A stretch of DNA of 64,000 nt from Hellea sp. GTDB lineage: Bacteria > Pseudomonadota > Alphaproteobacteria > Caulobacterales > Maricaulaceae. The stretch lies in assembly GCA_020629545.1 (NCBI GenBank), contig JAHDDC010000003.1, positions 1 to 64,000 of the forward strand, in the 5' to 3' direction. The notes beneath the pieces were generated by a model, which did no database searches, was not told the DNA's origin, and saw only the letters and a list, made by a program, of their open reading frames with translations. This document shows positions 7,012 to 15,662 of this stretch, piece after piece (positions within the stretch are counted from its first letter, which is position 1; every line of letters starts with the position of its first letter). The position numbers and the translations under genes were made by a program.

Positions 7012-8075
7012 CCAGCATCGCAGCTGCCGCTTAGCGAGGTTATCCAGTCGGATATAAGCGAAACGCCCTCTTCATCGGCCAGTGCTCGGCCCAGTTCAGG
7101 CATCATTTCGGCGGGGTTTGTGGATGCCATTCGGTAAATGAAAATTGATGCTTCTGGCTTACCGGGAACAATTCCGTATTTTCGATTTCCTGTCCCGGTT
7201 CCAGCAGCAATAGGGGTTTTGCAAAGCCCTAGATGGGGCCCCATCGGTGTGCCGGGTTCCAAATGGAGCCCTGAGGTGTCAGCAGGTCCCACTTCATTGT
7301 GACAATGGGAGCAATTAATATCGAGATAAGCGCGCGCACGTAAGTCGAGTGTTTGGGATTCGTCTGCCCAGTTCACATTCTTAAAATACTGTGTTGAGGG
7401 TTGATCCAGGCCAAAGCTTTTAATTGATTTTAGATGCCGAAGTTTAGGGCCTATCGGTACAATATCACGGGTCGTATTGTTTGTTGCATGACACCCAGCA
7501 CATTGATTGACGTTCGGAACAAGATACGGAAACTTGCTGTGTTGATCATTGTCGACCAGAGTCAGATGTTGAAGATCGCCAGTCCGGGCAAGTTTGGCCG
7601 TCGATTGGTCGTCATCCCAAATATAAGGCAAGGCGTCCCAACCGTCATCACGATGAACGAGTAAACGTGTCTCAATCAATCTAAACCCTGAGATATCAAT
7701 TCTATTGTCCGCCATGTCTGGCGCGTGCTTACTTTTTAGAACGTGATCGAGTTGATCCCCTCTGGGGTAATAAAATGTCTTCGAAATAACTGTTCCAACA
7801 GGAAAGTTTATCGTGTCGCCATCTTCATCTATTTCTGCGTTCTCACCACTTGGAATATGGATAGTTCTAAGCTTAAGAGCGTAATCGCTAAAAAGCGGGC
7901 TTTGAAGCTCATAGACAAAGCTAGTTGAGGCTAATGTAATCTGGTCGTTCTTGAGGTTAAAAATACCCCAATCGCTTAGCAATTTGGGGTTTTCCTCGGG
8001 GTGGAATTTAACGTCTGGGGCGTTGGCCTTACACGCGCTGAGAATGAGGCATATGCCGAAGAGGAGTATTCGCAT
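7008..8075 (-). CDS. Di-haem c-type cytochrome lipoprotein of the SO2930/HNE_0200 type
   Basis: I start at ATG 8075, which overlaps the upstream stop as TGATG; the track's start is an upstream TTG. The leader 'LLFGICLILSAC' is a lipobox, so the mature protein should be a lipid-anchored periplasmic or outer-membrane protein. Two haem c attachment motifs are visible: 'CAGCH' near residue 192 and 'CSHCH' near 255, with Met-containing stretches late in the protein that could be distal ligands. From memory this corresponds to a conserved family (TIGR03806) that travels with the beta-helix protein encoded directly upstream. Electron donor and acceptor are unknown; the last 60 residues resemble the membrane-distal end of small cytochrome domains. 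Confidence 0.87.
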   Translation of the reverse strand: MRILLFGICLILSACKANAPDVKFHPEENPKLLSDWGIFNLKNDQITLASTSFVYELQSPLFSDYALKLRTIHIPSGENAEIDEDGDTINFPVGTVISKTFYYPRGDQLDHVLKSKHAPDMADNRIDISGFRLIETRLLVHRDDGWDALPYIWDDDQSTAKLARTGDLQHLTLVDNDQHSKFPYLVPNVNQCAGCHATNNTTRDIVPIGPKLRHLKSIKSFGLDQPSTQYFKNVNWADESQTLDLRARAYLDINCSHCHNEVGPADTSGLHLEPGTPMGPHLGLCKTPIAAGTGTGNRKYGIVPGKPEASIFIYRMASTNPAEMMPELGRALADEEGVSLISDWITSLSGSCDAG

Positions 8076-9322
8076 CAATTCGAAAAAGTAGCTTTCGCGA
8101 GTTTTGGCAATTTGCAGTCATGTTGGCTCATATCTGACAGGGATGGGTTTTTGTACTCATTGGGACCATCCGCGTTGAACATTTTGGCGTCGCCATTCTG
8201 AATGCAAATTCTGTCACCGGGCTTGGGCTTTCCATCGACGAGTTTCGCAGGGTCAATGTAGCCATCCCATAGGACATCAGGAAATGACCCAGTTGGCCCA
8301 AATTTGACGGTTTTCAAAAGCTTTAGATCAGCTCCGTCCGGTTTATTTCCGCCACCTTCAAATGTGTTGCCGTAAATGAAAATACCCTCTGGGTATGGAT
8401 CAAACCCTTCGGCCTTGTTCAGGTCATTATAGCCGGTCGAATAAACACTCGAAATAATCACATTTGCTGTTCGGTTGTTTCGGATAGAGTTATTAAAAAC
8501 TTCGACTTTGTCATTGGAGTTGATAACGACGCCGGACCCGGCCGGAACGCTTGCCACAGGCGTGCCTTCATGACCGAAGTTTTTAGTGTTATTGTCAAAT
8601 ATCTGATTGTCAAAAACGCGTGTGCTATGACCTTCCATAGTAAGGTTTGGCATGTTGAACACCAGAATTCCCCCAGTGTTGTTTGTCGCAACATTATTGT
8701 AGACATCCGCGCCGATCGAATTTTCGATCTCAATTCCGGCTACATTATACTCGGCGCGGTTTTCTCTAAGGATGATGTTTTTGGATTGGCCAACATAAAT
8801 TCCGGCATCGGATGCGCCGATGGCAACAGAGCCTTCGATTAATACGTTTTCACACTGCACAGGATAAATTCCATAAGCGCCGTTTGAGGTTTTGTGCCCA
8901 CCGGTCCACTCTGTACGAACGCCCATTATTGTAATGTTTTTGCCTTCATTTATCTTAAGCGCATCGCCCTTGCTATCTTCGATCGCCAGGTTCTCAATCA
9001 TAAAGTCATTGGCGGTAACAAGTAGACCCTCAGCTCCCGCGAGCTGCCCTTTGAACGATAGGATCGTCTTATCCATCCCGGCACCCGAAAGAGTTACGCC
9101 GTCCGCCGTGAGAGATAGGCTTCTATCAAAATGATAAGTTCCGGCCGGAATTTCAATGATATCGCCATATTGGGCGTCCAGGAGTTTTTCCTGGAGGCTT
9201 GCGGCAAATGCAGATGTGTCTTGATTTGAATTTGGTAATTCAGAAGATGTATCTTTGGACGCTGTTTCGCCACACGCCGAAAACGTTATAATAGCCACTG
9301 ATAAAAATAGTGTTTTACGCAT
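8075..9322 (-). CDS. Exported parallel beta-helix lipoprotein paired with the di-haem cytochrome
   Basis: The start is set at ATG 9322 because GGAGGA lies five bases before it; the track's start is 12 bases further up. The leader 'SVAIITFSAC' is a lipobox at Cys17. After a low-complexity Ser/Asn linker, right-handed beta-helix coils run from about residue 45 to 320, seen as repeated 'N-hydrophobic-xx-N' turns ('NVLIEGSVAIGASDAGIYV', 'NIILRENRAEYNVAGIEIE'). It resembles the family I know as TIGR03805. Such folds often bind or cleave polysaccharides (NosD/pectate-lyase type), but no catalytic residues can be assigned. The TGATG junction with the cytochrome gene implies coupled synthesis of the pair. 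Confidence 0.87.
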   Translation of the reverse strand: MRKTLFLSVAIITFSACGETASKDTSSELPNSNQDTSAFAASLQEKLLDAQYGDIIEIPAGTYHFDRSLSLTADGVTLSGAGMDKTILSFKGQLAGAEGLLVTANDFMIENLAIEDSKGDALKINEGKNITIMGVRTEWTGGHKTSNGAYGIYPVQCENVLIEGSVAIGASDAGIYVGQSKNIILRENRAEYNVAGIEIENSIGADVYNNVATNNTGGILVFNMPNLTMEGHSTRVFDNQIFDNNTKNFGHEGTPVASVPAGSGVVINSNDKVEVFNNSIRNNRTANVIISSVYSTGYNDLNKAEGFDPYPEGIFIYGNTFEGGGNKPDGADLKLLKTVKFGPTGSFPDVLWDGYIDPAKLVDGKPKPGDRICIQNGDAKMFNADGPNEYKNPSLSDMSQHDCKLPKLAKATFSN

Positions 9323-9408
9323 AAGTCCTCCCAATTGGGAATAATGACAAACCTTTCCAGTCTTTGCAATGCATTAGCTATTCGAAAAAGCGCTGATTTT
9401 AGAATAGA

Positions 9409-9458
9409 CAAGCGCGGGAGCGTTACCGAGAGAGGGAAGTAACGCTTCACCGCGCTTG
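9409..9458. other. Strong two-part inverted repeat in a 300-bp gene-free gap
   Basis: The gap 9323-9625 holds no convincing gene. Within it, CAAGCGCGG pairs perfectly with CCGCGCTTG (9 bp), and just inside, AGCGTTAC pairs perfectly with GTAACGCT (8 bp). The two stems are separated by a g/tca internal loop, around a 12-base purine-rich loop. No run of T follows on either strand, so it is not a standard terminator. A further GC-rich imperfect repeat (GGGAG...CTCCC) follows near 9476-9498. It may be a structured 5' leader of the beta-helix/cytochrome operon, a small RNA or a transcript end. Confidence 0.55.
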
Positions 9459-9625
9459 CTGCGTGTTCTGCGGGCCGGGAGTTTAATTCGGCCTCCCTGG
9501 GGGGGATTAGGGACGTCACAGAGGGGACGCACGCAAGTTTTGTATACGGGATTGGCCTTGAACTTTTCCTGAATAAGCTTGTTATTTTTCGTTCATTTTA
9601 ATGACAAATTGGTCAGGTTTAGCTT

Positions 9626-10093
9626 CTATTTTATGGGCTGCATTGAAGGGTCTATGAGATCTTCTTCATCTTCGGGTATTGCCTTTTCATCCCATTTATA
9701 AATCGACTTTATACTGCAGCGTTCAACTGAGTTTGGAGATGTCCGCGATCCAAAAGCACTTTCATAAATGACGATATTATCAAATTCAGATAGGCAACTT
9801 AGGTTGCTGTCAAGCTGGATTGCTTGGGCATTCCGAAGATTAAAACAGCTTCCATGCACTTCGACAATATACTCATCTCGTACTCCGGCGTCCAAAATGA
9901 CAGTGTCTTTTGTCGCATTTCGGAAGCCGTCTATATTGCGTTTAAAGCAAATTTTTCCGACCTCGGATCCAAGCCTGGGGTCTTTTTCGAAAGCGGCAAT
10001 TCCCCGTGGCTTATCCTCTGAGGTTTCAATAGTTGTGCAACCCAGAAGGGTTGCCGTTACGGCAATAACTGAAAGCGTGATTTTTAAATTCAT
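9626..10093 (-). CDS. Small lipoprotein of the DUF6491 type
   Basis: A 155-residue protein with a clear lipobox ('VTATLLGC', Cys19). The mature part matches what I recall of DUF6491: 'ICFKRNIDGFRN' near residue 48, 'YIVEVHGSCFNLRNAQAI' near 76, and a last Cys in 'RCSIKSIYKW'. Four cysteines in the mature region (47, 82, 100, 126 approximately) could form two disulfides, consistent with a periplasmic location. GGAG precedes the ATG by seven bases. Function is unknown for the family. Neighbours on the same strand are separated by gaps of more than 50 bp, so it may be its own transcription unit. Confidence 0.75.
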   Translation of the reverse strand: MNLKITLSVIAVTATLLGCTTIETSEDKPRGIAAFEKDPRLGSEVGKICFKRNIDGFRNATKDTVILDAGVRDEYIVEVHGSCFNLRNAQAIQLDSNLSCLSEFDNIVIYESAFGSRTSPNSVERCSIKSIYKWDEKAIPEDEEDLIDPSMQPIK

Positions 10094-10150
10094 TTCTATC
10101 TCCGTCCGGAATTGATAGCATGGAAATGAAGGCGAAGAAAGGTTGCTATT

Positions 10151-10990
10151 TTAGGGCTGCCGAGCCGGGTCGAGCGTAATCCGATAATCATCATCACCGC
10201 GAAATGGTTCAGGGCTCAGATTCTCATAGATTCGACGTCCTGCCCAATCCGTAATTTGAACCCGAATTATGCGAGACTTTCCGGTTTGAGGCGGTGCGAC
10301 ATAATCCAGCTTAAACTTAAACGGAGACTTTTCCTGATCCAAATCGACAAATGTTTGTCCGATTATCGTCTCGGTTGCTCCCCCAGCAAGGCTGCTGGCA
10401 TCAATTTCAACCAAATCTACAGTCATGGAGGCTCCCCGCATGAGCTCTGGTGAGTTCTTCGGTAAATAAATTTTGCCTTTGAGTTGTTCGATCTTAGCGT
10501 TGTGCGCAGAGCCTGTTGGGTTTTGTGATAAATTTCCCGGCGTGACTAAGTCTAACCTGACATCGCCGCGTCCCCGATAAAATTCATCTTGGCGAGAGAT
10601 CAATACTTCTTGGTCTTGTTCATCCAGTACAACACCATTGACGACAACAAAGTCCAGGTCACGGGTAACCGGCTCGGGCACCGCAACGACTAAGCCCAAA
10701 TTTTCTGGTAGACCTGTCAAAAGCATGCGTGTCTGGCCAATCAATAGAGGACGGTTCATTCCGGGCTGAACTGGCTTATAAACATTAATGATTACGCTAT
10801 GGCCGTCCATAGACCGCAAACTTTGCATATCGATGTTTACTGGAATTGTTTCGATCACGCTTTGGACAGGGATATGCTGATGCGGAGACCCGATAATATC
10901 CTCGATTATGTCGTCAATTGGTCCGAGTTGCGCCGTAGCGGGGACGCCTAACATGAGCGCGGCCATTGAAGCCAGCAATAACTTACGCAT
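10151..10990 (-). CDS. Exported protein with a C-terminal YbaY-like domain
   Basis: The 279-residue protein has a good signal peptide ending at 'GVPATAQ'. The C-terminal half, about residues 165-262, resembles the YbaY/YscW lipoprotein domain: 'KGKIYLPKNSPELMRGASMTVDLVEID', 'IIGQTFVDL', 'PFKFKLDY' and 'IIRVQITDWAGRRIY' form the expected beta-sandwich strands. The N-terminal half (about 40-140) has a similar strand pattern and may be a degenerate copy. The family is periplasmic and poorly understood. The promoter region carries the TTCAG direct repeat described at 11052. GGAG lies nine bases before the ATG. The assignment is moderate; the presence of an exported beta-rich protein is secure. 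Confidence 0.65.
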   Translation of the reverse strand: MRKLLLASMAALMLGVPATAQLGPIDDIIEDIIGSPHQHIPVQSVIETIPVNIDMQSLRSMDGHSVIINVYKPVQPGMNRPLLIGQTRMLLTGLPENLGLVVAVPEPVTRDLDFVVVNGVVLDEQDQEVLISRQDEFYRGRGDVRLDLVTPGNLSQNPTGSAHNAKIEQLKGKIYLPKNSPELMRGASMTVDLVEIDASSLAGGATETIIGQTFVDLDQEKSPFKFKLDYVAPPQTGKSRIIRVQITDWAGRRIYENLSPEPFRGDDDYRITLDPARQP

Positions 10991-11038
10991 AAATAACTCC
11001 GATTTTAGATAAGCTTATAACAGCAAACCCCAACCAAG

Positions 11039-11069
11039 GCTGAACGGTTTTTTCAGCTATTGTTCAGCT
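11039..11069. promoter_or_regulatory. 11-bp-period direct repeat TTCAGCT-N4-TTCAGCT with upstream inverted half
   Basis: TTCAGCT occurs at 11052 and again at 11063, exactly 11 bp apart, 60-80 bp before the start of the YbaY-like gene (minus strand). GCTGAAC at 11039 is the inverse of GTTCAGC at 11062. An 11-bp spacing of direct half-sites is characteristic of OmpR/PhoP-family regulators. The TTCAG-N6-TTCAG core also occurs before the PepSY/response-regulator operon at 29680. The same bases could alternatively fold as an RNA hairpin downstream of the GST gene, although no T-tract follows. Confidence 0.45.
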
Positions 11070-11082
11070 TAAGTCCGAACGT

Positions 11083-11709
11083 TTAGCTCTGCCAAAGCGG
11101 ATATTTTTGCATAACTTTGATAAACAATTCAGAGTTGATGTGTCGGTCCAGCCAATCTCGGGTCTGGTGATAAGGAGAGGAGTTCCACCAGTTAATGTCC
11201 GTGTTTGCAAACTGACGAATAAATGGAAAAATTGCGATATCAGCTATCGTTTGCTTGTCACCGAGCAGATAGGCACTGGTTCCCAAACGTTTTTCATAAT
11301 TTGCAATATAAAGTTCGGCCTGCTCGCGATGTTTCAAATCCGTATCCCCACGGTTGGCATCTTCGCTATAGCGACTGGCATATTTATATCGATCTAGATG
11401 ATGTTTAAATGGACCATCATTGTCGGAAATAAGGCGTTGCGCCTCTTCAAGATCACAGTCAAGCCATCCAAAAGGGTCGTATACCTCTAGGGAATAGCCT
11501 AAAAGGTCCAAGCTTTCCTCAATAACAGTTCCGTCGCTTTTGATGAATACCGGCACCGTTCCTTTGGGCGAAACCTCAAGCATATGAACCGGCTTATTCC
11601 GCAAAACGATTTCCCGGTGTTCATATTTCAAACCCGATGCGCATAGCCCCATTCGGCCGCGCATCGCATAGGGACACCTGCGGAAGGAATATAGAATAGC
11701 CTCAGGCAT
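11083..11709 (-). CDS. Glutathione S-transferase family protein with CPxA-type thiol site
   Basis: Started at ATG 11709 ([17 protein letters not shown]), which overlaps the end of trhO by 8 bp; the track's start lies further into that gene. The N-terminal thioredoxin-like domain (about 1-80) carries '[11 protein letters not shown]', a glutaredoxin-like Cys-Pro site found in omega/GrxB-type GSTs. 'KGTVPVFI' supplies the cis-Pro and 'VIEESLDL' the Glu-Ser glutathione contact. The helical C-terminal domain includes '[16 protein letters not shown]' with the conserved N-capping Asp. It probably reduces disulfides or dehydroascorbate-like compounds with glutathione rather than conjugating xenobiotics. 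Coupling with trhO may mean shared expression only. Confidence 0.85.
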   Translation of the reverse strand: MPEAILYSFRRCPYAMRGRMGLCASGLKYEHREIVLRNKPVHMLEVSPKGTVPVFIKSDGTVIEESLDLLGYSLEVYDPFGWLDCDLEEAQRLISDNDGPFKHHLDRYKYASRYSEDANRGDTDLKHREQAELYIANYEKRLGTSAYLLGDKQTIADIAIFPFIRQFANTDINWWNSSPYHQTRDWLDRHINSELFIKVMQKYPLWQS

Positions 11710-12613
11710 CACGTCCAATGTGGGCCTCACCCCGCTTTTTCGCTAATTCGATTTGTTTTTGACGCTCAGCAAACCTGGCTCGTTGTTCGTCGCTCATTTT
11801 ATTATGACATCGAGGGCATGACACGCCTTTGACATATAAGTCATGTTGCTTATCGGCCTCGGTTATGGGGTAACGGCAGGCATAGCACTGATCATATTGA
11901 CTTTGCTTGAGGCCATGGCCAACAGCGACGCGCTGATCAAAAACAAAACAATCACCGTTCCACATACTATTATCGGCTTTGACAGTTTCCAGATATTTTA
12001 GAATGCCGCCTTTAAGGTGATAAACTTCATCATAGCCTTGCTGCTTCATGTAAGAGCTGGCTTTTTCACACCGAATTCCGCCCGTGCAAAACATAGCGAC
12101 CTTGTGTTTGGTGAGCCGCTCTTTGTTCTGCTCAACCCATTGCGGGAACTCGCGGAAAGTCTCGGTGTTCGGATTAAGGGCCCCTTCAAAGCTGCCAATT
12201 TCCACCTCATAGTCATTTCGAGTGTCAATTAAAACCACGTCGGGGTCGGAGATAAGCGCATTCCAATCATTGGGATCGACATAGGTTCCAACGATTTCAT
12301 TGGGATCAACGCCCTCAACGCCCATCGTCACGATCTCTTTTTTAAGACGTACCTTCATCCGGTAGAATGGCATGTCTTTTGAGCGACTTTCCTTATGCTC
12401 TAGCTTTGTAAGCCGTGGATCCGCCCTTAAAAACGTAAGCATTTCTTTGATCGCGAAGTCCGAACCGGCAACAGTCCCATTTATGCCTTCGCGGGCCAGA
12501 AGAATTGTGCCCTTGATCTCAAACATTTCGCAGAGCATCAGAAGCGGCTCTTTGAGGCTCTCAAAATCCGATAATCTAGTAAAATGATATAAGGCAGCGA
12601 CGCAATAAGACAT
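11702..12613 (-). CDS. trhO: tRNA uridine(34) hydroxylase TrhO (rhodanese-domain)
   Basis: TrhO (YceA) adds oxygen-dependent 5-hydroxyuridine at the wobble position of tRNAs. The 303-residue protein has the N-terminal domain typical of the family (about 1-110, '[16 protein letters not shown]'), a rhodanese domain (about 125-220) with catalytic Cys in '[16 protein letters not shown]' near residue 178, and a C-terminal Cys-rich segment ('QCYACRYPI', 'CPRCHNKM') that looks like a metal or structural site. E. coli TrhO is somewhat longer. It is the first gene of a pair with the GST, with 8 bp of overlap. Confidence 0.93.
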   Translation of the reverse strand: MSYCVAALYHFTRLSDFESLKEPLLMLCEMFEIKGTILLAREGINGTVAGSDFAIKEMLTFLRADPRLTKLEHKESRSKDMPFYRMKVRLKKEIVTMGVEGVDPNEIVGTYVDPNDWNALISDPDVVLIDTRNDYEVEIGSFEGALNPNTETFREFPQWVEQNKERLTKHKVAMFCTGGIRCEKASSYMKQQGYDEVYHLKGGILKYLETVKADNSMWNGDCFVFDQRVAVGHGLKQSQYDQCYACRYPITEADKQHDLYVKGVSCPRCHNKMSDEQRARFAERQKQIELAKKRGEAHIGRDA

Positions 12614-12658
12614 GGCGCGCGCTTTAACCTTGCGCGCCGCTCAGGTCAATTCAGCTGA

Positions 12659-13117
12659 TTACTTTATAGCACGCGGCGCTATGTCTCTGAGATGGGACTC
12701 GATAATATTTCGATATTGAGGAAGGCTTTCCACGATACGAACCATTTGCGGCGGAAGGCCCATGTCATCGACAAATGCCGTAAGGCCGTCAGTCATAATC
12801 TTTGGATTGTTGCAAGTTTTGGCGACGGTTTTCAGATCTCTAATTCCGCTACCGCGTGTAAGCTCTTTTTCGAGACTTTTTAATGATCTTGAGAGGGCGA
12901 ACATCTGAAGCGGGCCAGGTGTCTTGCCCTCAACATATGATCCGGCAACCTTGCGAATTGATTTTACAGCCCCTTGCGTGTCTCCTGTGATATCAGCGAC
13001 AGCTTTTCCAGCCCGTTTGCTGATCCAATCCGATGTACAGACTTTTGCAGGATCAGGTGTTGATGCGCAGCCTGTTAGAAGCATGCCGCAAATTGCTAGT
13101 AAAAATAACTTTCGCAT
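12659..13117 (-). CDS. Small lipoprotein of unknown function
   Basis: A 152-residue protein beginning 'MRKLFLLAICGMLLTGC', a textbook lipobox at Cys17, followed by a mostly helical mature part. Two further cysteines ('VCTSDW' and 'KTCNN') could pair. I do not recognise a family. Its length, the lipoprotein signal and the stretch 'CTSDWISKRAGKAVADI' suggest a periplasm-facing anchored protein. TCCT/AGGA motifs near the start ('ggaggatttgg' on the coding strand) give a strong ribosome binding site. It stands alone between trhO and the FAD dehydrogenase, both more than 40 bp away. Confidence 0.75.
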   Translation of the reverse strand: MRKLFLLAICGMLLTGCASTPDPAKVCTSDWISKRAGKAVADITGDTQGAVKSIRKVAGSYVEGKTPGPLQMFALSRSLKSLEKELTRGSGIRDLKTVAKTCNNPKIMTDGLTAFVDDMGLPPQMVRIVESLPQYRNIIESHLRDIAPRAIK

Positions 13118-13203
13118 CCAAATCCTCCTAGAAACGACGATATTCCTATCTGGGCGTGCTTAAATAACAAGTGAACGACACATCTAAATCACAGATTAGC
13201 TTC

Positions 13204-14589
13204 TCAAATCAAAACACGAGGATTCATGATATTGTCGGGATCAATAGCTTGTTTGACCGCGCGCATTAGTGCCATCTTTGTCGGATGGGCTCGGTTTGCG
13301 AGTGTTTCGCGTTTCATAATCCCAATCCCGTGTTCTGCAGATATCGAACCGCCCATTTCCCCAACAATATCAAAAACAGTTTCGGAGATTAAGTCCCATT
13401 GGCTCAAAAAATCGTCTCTGTTGCTGCCGATAGGCTGGGCGATATTATAATGAATATTCCCATCGCCGAAGTGTCCAAAAGCAACCGGTCGGCAATTGGG
13501 AACCACTTGATCTACGGCTTTGTCTGCCACTTCCAAAAAATCTGCGATTTTGTCGATAGGTAACGTAATATCTTGTTTGATTGATGCGCCATTATGTTTT
13601 TGAGCTGCGGACATGTTTTCGCGTAATGATAAAAGCCTTGCAGCCTGCTGGCTTGATTGAGCGATGACCGCGTCTTGAATTAGCCCTGATTCCATTGCTG
13701 GTGATAAAATTGTCTCTGCTATTCTATTTCCGTCAAGCTCGGTGTCAGCTTCCCAATCAATTAATGCAAACCATTGATGCTCGGATTGAAAAGGATCTGT
13801 TTGGTTGGGGATGTGGGTGGTTACGAGATCAAGCCCAATTTTGGGCATGACCTCGAACATTGTCAAACTGTCGCCGTGACGGCATCTATCCAGCAGAGCC
13901 ACCGCATCCTTCGCAGTTTTTAGTCCGACCATTGCCCGTTGAATGAAACCAGATTTTGGAAACAGTTTTAAACTGGCCGCTGTGATAATGCCTAAGGTAC
14001 CCTCGGCCCCTAGGAAAAGACGTGACAAATCATATCCTGTATTGTCCTTTCGCAGATCAGTCAGACCATCAAAAACTTCGCCATTTGGCAGGACAGCTTC
14101 GATGCCTAATACAAGATCCTTAGTCGTCCCATATTTTAGAACATGAACACCACCGGCATTCGTGGATAGGTTTCCGCCAATTGTGCAGCTGCCTTCCGAA
14201 GCCAATGAAAGCGGAAATTTGCGATTATGTTTTTCGGCGCGTTCTTGCACCGTAAATAATGTGGCGCCTGCCTCGGCGATCATAGTGTTTGTAACTGTAT
14301 TTACATCTCGGATCGCTGACATGCGCCGGGTTGAAACCAGAATTTCGCCTTGCGGAGTCTGGCCGCCTACTAGACCGGTATTGCCGCCCTGAGGGACAAG
14401 TTTAAGGCTGTTTTCTCGTGCAATACTTACAATTTTCGCCGTCTCATCCACGGACTCCGGCATTACCATGATTGGCGTTTGGCCTTCATATTTATCGCGC
14501 CATTCGGTAAGCCAAGGCGCAATAATGTCCTGATCTTCAGTCCAACTCGCGCGCGGAAGAGCGGATTTCAAAGCATCAATCCCGGACAC
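13204..14589 (-). CDS. FAD-linked D-2-hydroxyacid dehydrogenase (GlcD/D-lactate/D-2-hydroxyglutarate type)
   Basis: I place the start at GTG 14589: AAAGGAGAG lies seven bases upstream and physically overlaps the sua5 stop, giving 461 residues starting VSGIDALKSALP. The FAD-binding domain holds 'LVPQGGNTGLVGGQTP' and 'GEGSCTIGGNLSTNAGGVHVLKYG'-like segments near residues 60-155. The C-terminal oxidase domain has the metal/substrate residues 'RPVAFGHFGDGNIHYN' near 380 and 'GGSISAEHGIGIMKRE' near 430. The family oxidises D-lactate, glycolate or D-2-hydroxyglutarate and passes electrons to quinone, cytochrome c or ETF. The exact substrate is not decidable here; no glcE/F partners are adjacent. 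Confidence 0.9.
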   Translation of the reverse strand: MSGIDALKSALPRASWTEDQDIIAPWLTEWRDKYEGQTPIMVMPESVDETAKIVSIARENSLKLVPQGGNTGLVGGQTPQGEILVSTRRMSAIRDVNTVTNTMIAEAGATLFTVQERAEKHNRKFPLSLASEGSCTIGGNLSTNAGGVHVLKYGTTKDLVLGIEAVLPNGEVFDGLTDLRKDNTGYDLSRLFLGAEGTLGIITAASLKLFPKSGFIQRAMVGLKTAKDAVALLDRCRHGDSLTMFEVMPKIGLDLVTTHIPNQTDPFQSEHQWFALIDWEADTELDGNRIAETILSPAMESGLIQDAVIAQSSQQAARLLSLRENMSAAQKHNGASIKQDITLPIDKIADFLEVADKAVDQVVPNCRPVAFGHFGDGNIHYNIAQPIGSNRDDFLSQWDLISETVFDIVGEMGGSISAEHGIGIMKRETLANRAHPTKMALMRAVKQAIDPDNIMNPRVLI

Positions 14590-14590
14590 G

Positions 14591-15526
14591 TTACTCTCCT
14601 TTATCTGCCGCAGCGCGTCGCAGCCGATCATTTATGGCGCTCCCTATCCCTTTGGTTGGAATGGGCGCAATTGCTATAACAGGTTTTCGGTCAAGTATTC
14701 GAAGCGCGGCATAAAGTTTGCGAGCCGCTTCATTGAGATCGCCCGAAGGTGAAAGATTGTAGTCTGCCTCGATGTGTGTAGGGCCAAAGGCAAGAAAAGC
14801 TTCGCCGGCTTTCTTGCTTTTTGCATTTAATCGAACTTTGGCATTGGGCGCATAATGGCTTTCAAGCATTCCGGGAGCGCTAATGCGTTCTGATTTTTCG
14901 GGGAGTCGTAAATCAGATATATACGGCACAAAATGTGATACCGGAATGGCACCAGGCCGTAATAGCACCGCGTGATCAGACTCTATTTTTAGGACCGTAG
15001 ACTCTATTCCACTTGGACATGGTCCAGCATCGATAATCAAGTCGATTTTATCACCTAGGTCATCTGCAACGTGACGAGCCGTTGTTGGGCTGATATGGCC
15101 CGATCTATTCGCGCTTGGCATGTAAATAGGGCCTCGATAGCCGAGATCTAAAAATGCATCTGCCCATTTGGCTTTTGGACAGCGAATGGCAAGTGTATCG
15201 AGGTCAGCTCCCGCAACATCGCTTAAATTCACAGAAGTCTTCGGCAAAACCAATGTAAGCGGGCCTGGCCAAAACGCCGTGATCAAAGTTTTAGCTATAT
15301 CATTGAGCGCGACATACATGCCCGCGTCTTTTGGGTCAAAGATGTGAGCAATTAATGGATTGTGGGGCGGTCTATTTTTTACTGCATAAATTTGGCGAAC
15401 AGCATCATCATTTTTGGCGTCAGCCGCCAAGCCGTAAACGGTTTCCGTCGGCAGGGCGACAAGACGACCCAGTCGCAACAAGGATACGGCTTTTTCATAG
15501 CTCTCTTTTTTAGAATTTAAAATCAC
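14591..15526 (-). CDS. Threonylcarbamoyl-AMP synthase (Sua5 type)
   Basis: This enzyme makes L-threonylcarbamoyladenylate from Thr, bicarbonate and ATP for t6A37 modification of ANN-decoding tRNAs. The YrdC domain spans about residues 10-200: 'GRLVALPTETVYGLAADA', 'KNRPPHNPLIAHI', 'WPGPLTLVLPK', 'AIRCPKA' and 'MPSANRSGHISPT'. The C-terminal Sua5 domain (about 225-310) begins after 'SAPGMLESHYAP', so it is the long two-domain form (311 residues) rather than TsaC. The start is GTG 15526 with no strong ribosome binding site. Its stop overlaps the Shine-Dalgarno of the downstream dehydrogenase. It diverges from lepB. Confidence 0.93.
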   Translation of the reverse strand: MILNSKKESYEKAVSLLRLGRLVALPTETVYGLAADAKNDDAVRQIYAVKNRPPHNPLIAHIFDPKDAGMYVALNDIAKTLITAFWPGPLTLVLPKTSVNLSDVAGADLDTLAIRCPKAKWADAFLDLGYRGPIYMPSANRSGHISPTTARHVADDLGDKIDLIIDAGPCPSGIESTVLKIESDHAVLLRPGAIPVSHFVPYISDLRLPEKSERISAPGMLESHYAPNAKVRLNAKSKKAGEAFLAFGPTHIEADYNLSPSGDLNEAARKLYAALRILDRKPVIAIAPIPTKGIGSAINDRLRRAAADKGE

Positions 15527-15662
15527 GTTTTGGAGCCTGTTTATCCTGCAAATGTATTTGCGTCTCTACCGTCATCGCTATAAGGCTTTGCGAAACTGAA
15601 TCCTATGAAAATATGACCAAACTCTAACTTGAGTATCGGTTACACATTTGACAAGAGAAACC

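Noticed and set aside
9286-9519. 77-residue ORF across the hairpin gap
   Set aside because: No ribosome binding site, no recognisable composition, and it overlaps the strongly supported start of the beta-helix gene.
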